Below, piece by piece: positions 10,510 to 20,982 of a DNA stretch of 64,000 nt; within the stretch, counting starts at the first letter, position 1, and every line of letters starts with the position of its first letter. A model generated the notes under the pieces. That model did no database searches. It had not been told where the DNA came from and worked only from the letters and a program-made list of their open reading frames with translations. The DNA comes from Myotis daubentonii (lineage: Eukaryota > Chordata > Mammalia > Chiroptera > Vespertilionidae): assembly GCF_963259705.1 (NCBI RefSeq), contig NC_081848.1, positions 54,149,408 to 54,213,407 on the forward strand. The letters run 5' to 3'. The position numbers and the translations under genes were made by a program.

Positions 10510-11440
10510 TCATTCATTTATTCATTCATTCAAAAAACATTATTGAGCATCCATTTGGTGTTGGGCATTGTTCTAGGCACTGAGGATAAAGTCATAAAAA
10601 ATCAAAGTCTTTGCCATTAGGAAACCTTAATTCTAGTTGGGGTGATAGGCAATAAACACACAAATATATATTATGAAATAAATATACAATGTCAGGCCAA
10701 ACAGTGATAAGTTTTATAAAGAAAAATAAAGCCAGGTGGAAATGGATTAAAAAGAGAGAGAGAGAGAGAAATAAGCTTTGTTTTAGATAAGGTGCAGGGG
10801 GGAGGGGGGTTTGGAATGCGATATTTGAGCAAAGACATTAACCAAGAGAGGGTGCCAGCCTTGTGAATCTTTGGGAGTAAAACATTCTAGTCAGAGGGAA
10901 AGAAGGTGCAAAGGCCCCAGGGCAGGATAAACATGCATGTTGAGGACTGGCCAGAAAGCCAATGTGGCTGGAGTGTTGTGAGAAGGGGAAGGGCTTTGGA
11001 TTTTGTTTTACATACAATGTGACATCATTGGGGGCTCTTCCCTAAGGGTCAGAGTTGATCTGATTTATGTTGCCAACTCAAGCAGGGCAAAAGGAGAAGC
11101 AGGTGACCAGTAAGCACAGTGAACTAGGGTGGTAGCCAACTGTGGGTGATAACTGGTGATATTTAGAAACTATTTTGAAAGCAGAGGCAAAAGGATTTGG
11201 TGGGGAGAGTTCAAGAGAAGAATGAAGTCCAGCTCCAAATCACCGTTTGACACAACTGAATAAATAAGGGTGCCCTTGACTGAGATCAAGAGCCCAGAGA
11301 AGGAGCACCTCTGACTGGGAAGATCCAGCGCTTGGATGCATATGTGCTCAGTTTGAGATGCCTACTGGCCCTCCAAGTGAAGGTGTTAATTAGGCAGCAG
11401 CAGGATACAGGGAGGGGAGGAGAGATCAGTTCTACTTCCC
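10510..11440 (+). mobile_element. L2-like ancient LINE/MIR-related repeat
   Basis: The colinear phrases 'attcattcaaaaaacattatt', 'ggcattgttctaggcactga', 'gtgcaaaggccccagggcag', 'tttggattttgttttac' and 'tttgagatgcctactggccc' identify a long ancient repeat of the same family seen at 21090-21255, 41820-42130, 59535-60140 and 61330-61520. No protein frame survives. Family assignment (L2 or related) is tentative. A short GA run occurs at 10753-10772. Confidence 0.55.
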
Positions 11441-11734
11441 TGATCAGTGCTTGGTTTCAGCATGAAATGCAATTTTAGCCAATGAGACATGGCTGATGGC
11501 AGCCTCTGGGCCAGTTGTGTTCATTGCTAATGAGGGAATGAATATTGGTTGGTTAGTTGGTTGAGTTAATGAGTGAATAAATAAATTTCTAGTCTTCCAT
11601 CCATCACTGATAGTCACTGAAATTCTTTAGGTTCACAGGAATTGGAGTTAGGAAACCTGAGTTTTATCTCCCCACACCCACCCTCCCCTTTTTTATTTTT
11701 ATTAATTAATTGTAATCCTGGACATATGAAGACC

Positions 11735-11980
11735 CCCCCCCTGAGTCTCAGTTTCCCCATCTGCACAAATGAAGAATTTAGGCTAGCTAGTCTGTACGGG
11801 TCCAACTGACCTTGCCACTCTATAAACTGTAAGAATACTGACTTTGTAACCAGAAATGTTGACTTTCTCCTACTCGACGTGTGACCTCTGGCACTTCAGA
11901 GCTTCTCTTCGTTATAGTTTCCTCATCTCTGAAATGATGATTTATGGTCCCTTCCAACATTACTTTCCATTAAGTCACAG
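11735..11980 (-). mobile_element. MIR SINE fragments, antisense
   Basis: A first short piece has 'ctgagtctcagtttccccatctg'-type MIR sequence (11741-11790). A second begins near 11830 with 'actttgtaaccagaaatg' and continues through 'tagtttcctcatctctgaaatg'. A short poly-C run at 11734 precedes them. Confidence 0.6.
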
Positions 11981-11999
11981 CACAGTTGCCTGGTTACTT

Positions 12000-12937
12000 G
12001 TGTTGATGGAAATAGTGGAAAACCTAGGAAAACACTGTTTATGAGGAAACCAACTCCTTGGTGCAAACATTCACATACACACAATCTGGAGGGAGACCAA
12101 ACTCTTCCTTTCAGAGCAGCTGTGCCCTGGATACTGAGTCTGGTCAGGGTGGACACTAAGTTCTTCTTAAGGTCAATAGGATTGTCTTTGGGGCTCTTGG
12201 CCTCACTTGGCACCTCATCCCCAGGAGCTAAGAGCTACTCTAAGAATCCCAAAGCCAAACACTGCTGAGTCGGTCACTCCTATGGTTCTATTGCAGGGCT
12301 TGGAGATGAGTCAAAGGTATTAAGACACTAGACCCATGGCCCAGGCCTGGCACACAGTGAGTGTGCAAACTGTCTTATACTTTGGATCTCCATGCCCCCA
12401 TAGGTGCCAATTAACTAAAGTGAGCCATTATGGCAGAATACAGGGCATCTTAAGATCTCAGATTTTTAAGGTTCTCAAAGATAAGGGTTCATTCATTTAC
12501 AAGGTCTAACATTAATGGTTCATTTTTAAATAACAAAATAAAAGACCTACTAGAAACCCTCTCAGCATCGTTAAGCCCATCTAGCCTAACTAAAATTTTT
12601 TTGGTCTGCAATGTATGTCAATTCCATGTTGTTAGTGTTATCTAATCAGTACTCTATGTGAAGGTGAATTAATAGGAAATGGACAAATAAGTATATTATG
12701 ACTTAATCAGTGTTTTTTGTTTGAAGACTTGATCTTTCAAGACTCAAGGGGAGAGGTTACTAAAAGAGGTCTTCAGTATCCGAAAGGTTGGGACCCAGCA
12801 AGTTAACATGTTGAATGCTTTGACATGGGATTGCTGGTGGCTATATCCCTCCCTATGATGTCTGGGCCCTAAGAACCGGTGAGCTGTGGCAGAGTGTCCC
12901 CAAAGCACAGATCCAAGGGAGACAGGGGGAGAGACAT
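12000..12937. other. Non-coding DNA, nothing specific recognised
   Basis: AT-moderate sequence with only short open frames. No named repeat and no plausible exon was seen. It leads into module B. Confidence 0.5.
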
Positions 12938-13120
12938 TCTGCTAGCAATGACTAATGTCATTTCCAGTGAACTGGCTCTTGGCAGATAAGCTGCAGATGT
13001 TGAAATGACCTCATTAGAGACCAGGATGTCAACAACAAGACAGATACAGAGCCCTGCTTAAGATTCCTGCACATTCCACAGCTTTGAAATCCCTTAACTC
13101 ATTTCCCTAGCCTTTCAGAG
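12938..13120 (+). repeat. Diverged duplicated module, copy B
   Basis: This is the partner of 10036-10215, in the same orientation, 2.9 kb downstream. The shared core runs from TAATGTCATTTCCAGT (12953-12968) through 'ctgcagatg' and 'gagaccagg' to 'gatgtcaa'. The inverted motif of copy A survives imperfectly (TAATGTCATTT and AAATGACCTCATTA). The same orientation and order exclude chance matching of short motifs. Intervening DNA is not duplicated as far as I can see. Confidence 0.65.
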
Positions 13121-13524
13121 GGTGGGGACTTCAGGCCAAGGTATACGGCATCATAAAGAGATTTAGGGAAAATGAAGCTTATTTTAGTTGAGTAGGCTGG
13201 CTTTGCTGCAGTAACAAAGAGCCCCCCAAATTCTCTCTCACGCCCACCCCATTTCACTCTGTGGGTTGTCTTCTTCCTTTGCCACATCGGATAGGCTCCA
13301 GGCAACATGGAAAGAGTACGTATGGCCTCCAGTCATGTCCAGGCTTACACTTAACCAGACTTTAACTCCCCCCCAAAAAGAAAGAGCTTGCATCTCTCAG
13401 TCACCCTATATAAAATCCTAATGAAGGGCTTTGGGCCATGGTGGGTCAGGTGCTCACTTATTACTATGGTCAGGGGCATAGGATGCTATGTGAGGACAGG
13501 TCTGAATTCATACATCTACCTCCC

Positions 13525-13635
13525 CAACTAGACCGTGAGCTTGGAAATGAGTCTTGCTCTGCTTCCTGTCTGAGCCTTGCCCACCTTGGGGTCCCCCTGT
13601 AAGGAACACTCAGTAAACATTGGTTAAGTCGAATA
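13525..13635 (+). mobile_element. L2 LINE 3' end fragment
   Basis: L2 terminal phrases: 'aactagaccgtgagctt', 'ccaccttggggtccccctg' and 'cactcagtaaacattggtt'. Confidence 0.65.
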
Positions 13636-13999
13636 TATTAGCAAGCCCTCAGCACACACCAGGAAGAAGAGAACTAGACAAGGGCAACACTGACAACAGG
13701 GGTGATTCATAAACTGACTGGCCAATGGATCAAAACTTTTTACGTTCCACAGCAGCAGCAATTCGGAGAGAGCCCTGGAGATCATTCATCTAATAAACTC
13801 CTTCCACAGCTAATAATTAAAAAATTGTTGCATGGCGGTTTACAAAGCATTTTTACAGTCTTTATTTCACTTTAATACAATTCAATAAATAATAATGAGA
13901 GTCTATCGGGTTCCAGGCACTGTGTTCAATGGTGGGCTATGTCCTCACAGAACTCTTAGTGTAGCACTAAAGACAGATATGAAATCATCGAAAAGAGAA

Positions 14000-14220
14000 T
14001 AGCTGATGTACTTATACAAAGTGTTTGCCATGTGTCAGGCAGTAGGCTAAGGGCCAAACACCCATTAACTCAATAGCTTTACAATAGTCCTTTGAGATAG
14101 ATACTAGTTGTAGCCTTGGAAGTTGGGTGACTTATCCAGAGTCACCTGCCAGCAAGAGACAGAGCTAGGATTCAATCCCACATAGTTTGGCTCCCGAGTC
14201 TGTGTTCTCATCCATATAGT
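14000..14220 (+). mobile_element. MIR SINE, sense, near full length
   Basis: A colinear MIR: 'gtttgccatgtgtcaggcag', 'cccattaactcaatag', 'gtcctttgagatagatac', 'ttggaagttgggtgac', 'cagagctaggattcaatccc' and 'tctgtgttctcatcc'. Confidence 0.75.
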
Positions 14221-14799
14221 TCTATACCACCAGCCACCAACAGTGTTATGAGAGTTAAAATGGAGATGAGGGGTCAGAAAGGCTCTAGCACTTAACCCAG
14301 ACAGGAGGTCAGAAAAGGCCTGAGGCCAGTGGCAGACACTGACTGGCCTCAAATTCAGGCCGGGCCAGTCTGCCTGACTGGTCCAAAGACACACTGGTCC
14401 AGGCCTGCCAGTCTTTAGAGCCCAGTGTCTTTCCTCCAGTCTCACCACAAAGTGCGGAGCATTGGCTGCTGTAAGCCGTGCTCACAAGTCTCCAGGGACC
14501 TCAGGATAGACCTCCCCTCCGCCTTCTCCCAATTGTCTTAGCATCAGGAGCCAACAGGATGAAGGGTGAGCATTTTATAAAGAACTTAGAAACACACTGT
14601 CTTTCTGGTAATTGCATTAAGGGAATGTGTGTGTTTGTTTGCTTAACTTGGAAATTAAAACAGAATGACCCTGTCTTGAAAATTATGAATTAATAATCAC
14701 AAGATATTTGCTTATGTTTATATGCAGAAGTGAAGGATATTCATATGAACAAATGCAAAATAAGGGAGGGGGGTTTTGCATACTGGCAAGGGATTAAGG

Positions 14800-15010
14800 G
14801 CCTTCAAAGAGGTGGGTTACTAATTCAGCCATAATGATTAACAGTTGAAAATCTACTCTTGCTGTCCCCCATGTCTGGGGGAGAATAGAAGCATTTCTCT
14901 TCCTGAAATAAAAAGCCGCATCTTTCTTTCCAGGGAATGCATTAAACTGAGGGGTTTCCACAGACCTGGCAGAAAGCCAGGGTGTTTTGGAGTCCAGGTC
15001 CCCTGCCCCA
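14800..15010. other. Candidate conserved non-coding element
   Basis: A repeat-free stretch with the AT-rich head 'ccataatgattaacagttg' and a balanced remainder. Its texture resembles the other candidates, but support is weak. Confidence 0.2.
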
Positions 15011-15159
15011 CCCGCGCACCTCTGTGCTTGCAGGGGAGGGGGAGGGAAGTGCTCAGGCTGAGCCTTGCCCGGGAGAGAGGGGCCTGACTTCACCTGGGAG
15101 CAGGAACAGTGTGGGTGGGTAAGGCGACAAGATCAGGGCAACAAAGCCACACTAATGAC

Positions 15160-15362
15160 AGCTGACTGTTAACCTTGATTGAGTGCTTACTATAGCTGAA
15201 CACTAATCTACATGCTTCACATCTGTCAGCCATTTAATTAGGTTCATGTAATTATTATGTTCATATAATTATTAGCCTCACTTTGCAAGTAAGGAAACCG
15301 AGACAGGGGTTCATCTGCTCAAGACCATATTTCTAGAAAGTAGAGGAGCCAGGGTCACCCTG
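15160..15362 (+). mobile_element. MIR SINE, sense
   Basis: MIR phrases: 'gattgagtgcttactatag', 'tattagcctcactttgcaag', 'taaggaaaccgagacagg' and 'tagaggagccagggtcaccc'. The region 15235-15275 contains an internal short duplication of 'gttcat.taattatta'. Confidence 0.7.
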
Positions 15363-15552
15363 AGGTCCCTATCCTGTTGGTTTGGGTTTTGAGACCTTCT
15401 CAGGGTCCCCAGAAAGCCCTGCTTCTATGAGCTCTGCTGGCCCTAGACTCGATGCTCTCTGGTCATTTTTGTTTATAGCTCCTCCTCACAAACTATCAGC
15501 TTCATATTGGTCCCAGAGCTTTCTTTCCTGGGGAACTGGAGTTGGTGGGCTT

Positions 15553-15602
15553 GGAAGAGAGAAAAAGAGAAGAAGGGAGGGGGAGAAGGAGGAGAAGGAG
15601 GA

Positions 15603-15661
<59 letters not shown>
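15553..15661. repeat. Purine tract ending in (GA)n microsatellite
   Basis: A G/A-only strand of about 109 bp, resolving into an uninterrupted GA dinucleotide run from about 15607 to 15661. Open frames across it are repeat translations, not genes. Mirror-symmetric homopurine tracts can adopt triplex (H-DNA) structure. Confidence 0.95.
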
Positions 15662-15662
<1 letters not shown>

Positions 15663-15934
15663 CTAATTACTTTTGAAGAAGTCAGACAGTATTATAACCA
15701 GCCTCTCACCCAAGTGATGAAAAAGTTATTGTTGGGGCATCTTGGCTCCAGAAAGGAAGAGAGAGATTTTCTTGAATCATTTCTCATTTTTATTTAAGCT
15801 TCACACTTTTCCTGGGGCCTCTGGGCAGCTTTCCAGACCCCATCCCCAGGACTGACTGAGTTCCAGAGGTAAGTGATCTGTCCCTCGCAGGCCGGGCAGG
15901 GGGTGAGGCCTGGACAGCGGGCCTTGGCTCGGCC

Positions 15935-16135
15935 CCCTGACACTGTGCATGCTAATGCAATGTGAAGTAGCGCGTCTAAATAGCCCGTCCAACTTTTTTG
16001 ATGTTCTTGAGCCCACAGATGGGATTCATTTCCACACTGTTCGCAAAACGTAAACGATACAAGGACATTAAAGAGCATTAAACTACTTGATGACATTTTG
16101 GTCACATTAATGAAAAGTGGCATTTTTTAAACTAC
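15935..16135. other. Candidate conserved non-coding element
   Basis: A repeat-free block with an octamer-like ATGCTAAT (15949-15956), scattered CpGs in AT-rich context, and 'ggtcacattaatgaaaagtgg' near the end. This kind of composition is typical of deeply conserved enhancers. No alignment was available. Confidence 0.35.
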
Positions 16136-16439
16136 CAGAAAGAAAGAGAAAGAGGGTGGGGGCGAGAGGGGAAGGATGAAGAGGGAGACAAAGCAGGGCA
16201 GGGGAAGGAAGAACAGGAGTGCGATTTAGTCCATCTAAAGTGCAGAAGGAATGCCGGCAGTTGGACTTCACTAAGCGGACATAAGAGGCAGACATCTTTG
16301 GGGACGGGACAGATCTGCAGAGCATTCCAACACTTACCTCGTGAGTGATACATACATACCAACACATGAATGTTCCCTTCCATGCCGACTAGTTCACAAA
16401 CCTTTGGGACACAGGAGAAGACAGGAGGAATGTCAGAGT

Positions 16440-16596
16440 CACCTTCTCCAGGCAGCCTTCCCTGAGTGCTTCCCAGGATAGATTAGGTGTCTCTTCGCTG
16501 GACTTTCAGAGACCCTAAGCTTACCCCTATCCTAGCCAATATCACTTGTTATTTAATCACGTATTGGCTTGCCAGAACCCTCCCTAGACTGCAGGC
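16440..16596 (+). mobile_element. L2 LINE 3' fragment
   Basis: L2 phrases: 'tctccaggcagccttccctga' and 'ccctagactgcaggctcc'. It is cut at the point where the L2 would continue by the Helitron that begins near 16597. Confidence 0.65.
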
Positions 16597-16797
16597 TCCT
16601 ATTTATATAAAAGGCTAATATGCAAAGTGTCCCCTCAGGAGTTTGACCAGGAGACAGGGAGTTAGATCGCTCGCTATGACGTGCACTGACCACGAGGGGG
16701 CGGCGCGGAATGAAGGAAGGCTCTGGCCAGCAGCCAGAAGGCCCCAATCAGCCCTGATCTCCTACCCATGCATGAATTTTGTGCACTGATCCTCTAG
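16597..16797 (+). mobile_element. HeliBat-type Helitron (short subfamily)
   Basis: It begins 'TCCTATTTATATAAAAGGCT' and ends with a degenerate 'tgcatgaattttgtgcac' hairpin followed by 'tgatcct' and CTAG at 16794-16797. A CG-rich middle ('cgagggggcggcgcggaat') is present. It has no coding capacity. Its last four bases are part of the 8-bp target duplicated by the SPIN insertion. The left border is preceded by C rather than the expected A, so it may be eroded. Confidence 0.8.
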
Positions 16798-16799
16798 TA

Positions 16800-17117
16800 C
16801 AGCAGTTCTCAATCTGTGGGTTGCGACTCCTTTGGGGGTCGAATGACCCTTTCACAGGGGTTGCCTAAGACCATTGGAAAACATATATTGAATATATAAT
16901 TACATATTGTTTTTGTGATTAATCACTATGCTTTAATTATGTTCAATTTGTAACAATGAAAATGCATCCTGCATATCAGATATTTGCATTACTATTCATA
17001 ATAGTAGCAAAATTACAGTTATGAAGTAGCAACGAAAATAATTTTATGGTTGGGGGTCACCACAACATGAGGAACTGTATTAAAGGGTCGCAGCATTAGG
17101 AAGGTTGAGAACCACTG
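16800..17117 (+). mobile_element. SPIN non-autonomous hAT transposon
   Basis: The left terminus CAGCAGTTCTCAATCTGTGG and the right terminus (minus strand CAGTGGTTCTCAACCTTCC) form hAT inverted repeats. The interior carries the SPIN signature phrases 'cctttcacaggggttgcc', 'ttacagttatgaagtagcaa' and 'ttatggttgggggtcaccac'. It is flanked by a perfect 8-bp duplication CTCTAGTA at 16792-16799 and 17118-17125. SPIN is a Buster-group hAT family known for horizontal transfer into several tetrapod lineages, bats included. At 318 bp with no transposase, it is non-autonomous. Confidence 0.95.
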
Positions 17118-17125
17118 CTCTAGTA

Positions 17126-17370
17126 GGAAATGAGATTTAGGAGCATAGGTTTGACAAGACAGATTTGTTATGGCTCAAATCCCAGCTAGCCCATGCATTG
17201 GTTTTATGACTAGAGCAAGTGAATTAACCTCCCTGGGGCTCAGCTATGCCATCTGTAAAATGGGGTAAGAAGAGAATCTAGCTCATAGAGTTGTAGTGAT
17301 GTTTAAATGAGGTATTGCATGGAAAATACATAGCAGTGTGCCTAGTCCATACACGCAAGACATTATAAAT
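17126..17370 (-). mobile_element. MIR SINE, antisense
   Basis: Antisense MIR motifs in order: 'ctcaaatcccagctagcc', 'tatgccatctgtaaaatgggg', 'gttgtagtgatgtttaaatga' and 'atagcagtgtgcctagtc'. An L2-like end, 'ttcttggcacatagaaggca', follows at 17400-17440. Confidence 0.7.
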
Positions 17371-17479
17371 GAACAGCAGCCTCCTGCCCAGCCCCCCAAG
17401 TTCTTGGCACATAGAAGGCATTCAATAAATACCTTAAAGAAACGAATCTATAGACTCAGAAAAATATTCACTTATCAAG

Positions 17480-18130
17480 GGGACTAAGGACTTGGACATG
17501 GTTGGAACCACAGAAAGTGAAAATGGGCGGCAGAAACATTGTATAACTAACAAGACCTGGGCACCTTGTTTTAAAATAAATTTTAAAAATTGGTACGGTG
17601 GTATTTCTTGGGAGTACCTGGGGAGACGTCCTGCTCAGTCCTTCAACCAACCTTGGCTGGTGAATGGGGGTGAGCAGCCCCCTCCCCAGTAGCCTGTGCC
17701 CCCCTCTCATCACCCACTGCCTTGGCAGGGCTTTCTCCTTCCAGCCCTGGTGGTTACATTAATTGCTAATGACAATGGCAACCTTCACTCTGTGTGGTTT
17801 CCTGCCCAGATTTTGGATCCTTTACAAGGCTCCCTTTTCTTTTTTTCCCAGATAGGAAATGCAACCCGAGACGTGTGAAGAAAAAAAACAGTGTGCTTAT
17901 TGTCACAGCCTCCACTCCTCGCTGGGCTCCCAGGCCTGGTGTGTGTGCTCTGGGGTGTCCGCCCGCCACAGGGAAGAATAAACCCAGACTCAAATCATAG
18001 GAAATTCATCAAATGTGCTTCTCAGAGCTCTGTCTTTCAAGGTCTGTTTCCCTGCCATATGATCTCTATAAACCAAATCACTGTTAGCCAGGGCACGGGA
18101 CCAGAGGCGCCGGAGGCTCACGGATAATGA
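17480..18130. other. Candidate conserved non-coding region
   Basis: About 650 bp without a recognised repeat. It includes 'ggttacattaattgctaatg' around 17753-17770, a RUNX-like 'tgtggttt', and a CA/GT-balanced remainder. Open frames on both strands are short and overlap one another. I infer regulatory rather than coding constraint. Confidence 0.35.
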
Positions 18131-18210
18131 ATGCCAAATGCATGTGACAATAGAGCGATCAGGGAGCTGAATGGAAATTTCTGAGTCGTGCTTCCATATA
18201 TGTATGTAGA

Positions 18211-18253
18211 CATACACACACGTGTGTGCATGTGCGCGCACACATGCACACAT
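18211..18253. repeat. Perfect alternating purine-pyrimidine tract
   Basis: Forty-three bases alternate pyrimidine and purine without a break. The tract contains two perfect palindromes, CACACACGTGTGTG and TGTGCGCGCACA. Such tracts readily form left-handed Z-DNA under negative supercoiling, and the palindromes could also extrude cruciforms. Confidence 0.9.
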
Positions 18254-18719
18254 CGACCACACAGTTCATCTGAACGGAGTCCAATCGTGATCCATGGTGC
18301 GAGAACCACTAACTCACCTCTCTCTCCATAAATGTTAAGTTATCAAGACAAAGAAGGAGAAAATGAAAGAGGGAAAAAAAGTCAGATCCCAGTGTAGCTG
18401 GGGACACTCGCCATGGGAGAATCGCAGATTTGACTTAGAAGCTCAGAATGCCTTTTGCTCAGGGACTAGCACAGGACCCAACACTCAGGAGACTTAAAAT
18501 GAAAAATGAAAAACAGGGACTCATGCTTCATCCAAGGTAAATGGGAGAAACTGCCCTCCACGGGGTGAATTCTTGTGTGATCTTTCCCTGTGATGGTTTT
18601 GACACCTCCTGGGTCTGACCAACCCTTTCACTGGGTCACCGGTCACCAGCAGGACCAGGTAAAAGAAGAGAACATGGGACAGAAACTGGCAGGCCACCAG
18701 CTAAAGGCAAAAAGGTAAT

Positions 18720-19020
18720 TAATGTTATGGCCTTTTAGATTCTAGAAAATACTGCACTTAAAACTGCAAGTCAACTAAGAGGCTGTCGGCAACCGATAAA
18801 TGCTTCCATATTCACAGGCATCAGCAATCTTCCCCTCACAAAAAAAGTAATAATACATACATATTAATGGATCACATTTTGTCCTTTGGGGAGCATAATT
18901 TTTAAAAGGGCCAAGGCAGCAATAATAGTTCCTTTAAAAATTCTAAATGCTGTAATTGTTTTCTCTGAATTATGATGCTAGGATTTAATTAGCGATGAAT
19001 GTTCGGTATGGGGGTTGGAT
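18720..19020. other. Candidate conserved non-coding element
   Basis: AT-rich, repeat-free DNA with several homeodomain cores. Examples are 'ggtaattaatgtta' at the left and 'ggatttaattagcgatgaatg' near 18982-19002. It has no coding frame. Inference only. Confidence 0.35.
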
Positions 19021-19029
19021 AGCTTTGAT

Positions 19030-20370
19030 AGCTTTGATGAATTTGGCCAAACAGAAAAGTAGTCTTGTCCTCATTGCTGCCTCCCTGTCCCCTAACCCTT
19101 CCCCTTCCTAGGACCCTGAAATGTGTGCGTGCATGAGAACATAGAAATGTTCTTTTTTGCAGTTTGACCATAGTTAAGAAGGAGATTGCTTTAACCACAG
19201 TTCAACAAGGAGCATGAAACATGGTCAGTGAGGTCATGCAATTCAGCACAAGTCTGAGGTTTTCTAGTTATAAGGAGAAAAAAATTATAATAAGATGCAA
19301 AAAAAATTTCTTTTGGCCAATGTTCTTATCAATAGAAAGAAGTGGCCCAGACCTTGGGCCTGGGCTCTTGGGCTTAAGGGACTCGTGGGCAGTAGGGCAA
19401 AAGGTGTAGAGGGGTGGGGGGCGGGGGAGGGCTTCCTTCAGTTATTCAATGACTAACCACTAAGCGAAGCCTCGTGGGCCCAGACTCTGATCTGTGCAGT
19501 GTGCACAGAGCCCTGGCATCGATGCACTTGCCTGGGATAAACACAATTGCTTTGTTCGTCTCCAAACTACTTCTTTGTAAGAGCAGTTGGAGGGAAGCCC
19601 AGACCAGGGGCCATCCACACAGGCGGAATCAAGGAATCAACATGGCCAACCCAGCAGGGCCCCTGGGGGCTGTGCCCACTCTTCTCATCCACCTTCGGAC
19701 TTTTCATTTGAGACCTGGAGGCAGCTCCTAGGTTCCCAGTATCTTCTATTAACATGCAAATGCCCCTGGGAAAGGTCACACCTTGAGACCCCACCAGCTA
19801 ACCTCTTGCTCACCAGTTACTTCTTAGCAAGGATTAGCAGAAATAGAACACCACCCAGAAGGCTTGGGGGTGGGGAGAAGGTTAGCGCTTGTGGGGAAGG
19901 GAGGTAAAAGATCTCTTACTACTGCCAACATTTTCCCAGAGAGTTGATCTGCTTTCATTCACCACAACAAATCAATATACTTATTTCAATAAAGATTGGT
20001 CTTTTAAAACTATAAAACGACATGAAATTCCATTGGCATACCTTTCAGCTCTGCCTTGGTTCTGCCTAGGGAACACCTGCTTCACTGTTATGCCCAAATT
20101 GTAAAAATGCTGCTTCCCAAAATGGCCACGGTGGTCAATGGAATTCTTTTCCACCCCCCTGGCTGTCACCCAATCTTGTTTCTCCCTATCATCTCCCACC
20201 TCCTCCCTTCCATCATTCTTGCCTCCTATCTCCTCTTAGCATAAGATGCTTCTTCTCCCTCACCTTCCACTGCTGTAGGCTTCTCTAAATTACTGTTGAG
20301 GTCCATTGGTTCAGCTGCTACAGGGCTTTCATCATTCTTCTCAATAAAGTCTTTAAAATGCTATTCTGGT
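19030..20370. other. Unique non-coding DNA
   Basis: No named repeat is clear. It contains short open frames without domains and a G-rich run near 19410-19430. Nothing supports a gene. Confidence 0.5.
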
Positions 20371-20384
20371 GAGGGTTGTTAAGC

Positions 20385-20596
20385 GCATAGGACACTGAAT
20401 CAGCCAGAACGACTTGGGTTCAAATCTTGATCCTGCCACTTCTAGATACTGGAGGCAGGTGATTTATATTCTCTGATCCAATGGTGGCCAAACTTTCAGA
20501 CCTCATGGACCACCAGTGGTCTGCAGAATCACGAGTTTCCTCATCATTTATATTTTGAGAGGAATAAACATATATAATATATGGCATTATGCTAGG

Positions 20597-20646
<50 letters not shown>

Positions 20647-20690
20647 GCACACAGTTACGTGCTCAATAAATATTTCCAATTGTTTTTGTT
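20385..20690 (-). mobile_element. MIR SINE, antisense, interrupted
   Basis: MIR pieces are 'cgacttgggttcaaatcttg' (20409-20428), 'cgagtttcctcatcattta' (20531-20549) and 'gctcaataaatatttcc' (20661-20677). Between the first two lies a ~55-bp insert (about 20474-20526, 'ggtggccaaactttcagacc') resembling the end of a hAT element. A TG microsatellite interrupts the 3' part. Confidence 0.55.
20600..20644. repeat. (TG)n microsatellite
   Basis: About 22 uninterrupted TG units lie within a MIR fossil. It is likely length-polymorphic and potentially Z-forming. Confidence 0.97.
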
Positions 20691-20768
20691 ATATAGCTTA
20701 TAGCTTATAATAAGCTATCTTCTGGATAATATGGGATTCCAAAATTATGTTCAAGCAGATTTTTAAAA

Positions 20769-20982
20769 AAATATTTTTTTATTGATTTCACAGAGGAAGG
20801 GAGAGGGAGAGAGAGAAAAAAAAACATCAATGATGAGAGAGAATCATTGATCGTCTGCCTCCTGCACACCCCACTGGGGATCAAGCCTGCAACTTGAATA
20901 TGTGCCCTGACAGAGAATAGAACTGTGACCTCTTGGTTCATAGGTTGATGCTCAACCACTGAGCCACCATGGCCTGGCCAGG
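20769..20982 (-). mobile_element. Ves SINE, antisense
   Basis: On the minus strand it has the tRNA-like A-box 'TGGCTCAGTGG', a degraded B-box, 'gcaggaggcagacgatcaa' and an A-rich tail. The target duplication is CAGATTTTTAAAA (20756-20768) versus CAGGTTTTTAAAA (20983-20995), with one mismatch, so this copy is older than those with perfect duplications. Confidence 0.9.

Noticed and set aside
15382..15797. Arg-Glu repeat protein frames
   Set aside because: Products of the GA microsatellite read in two phases.
20474..20526. Second SPIN/hAT insertion in the interrupted MIR
   Set aside because: The ~55-bp insert resembles hAT ends, but no 8-bp target duplication was found. Too short to call as a separate element.
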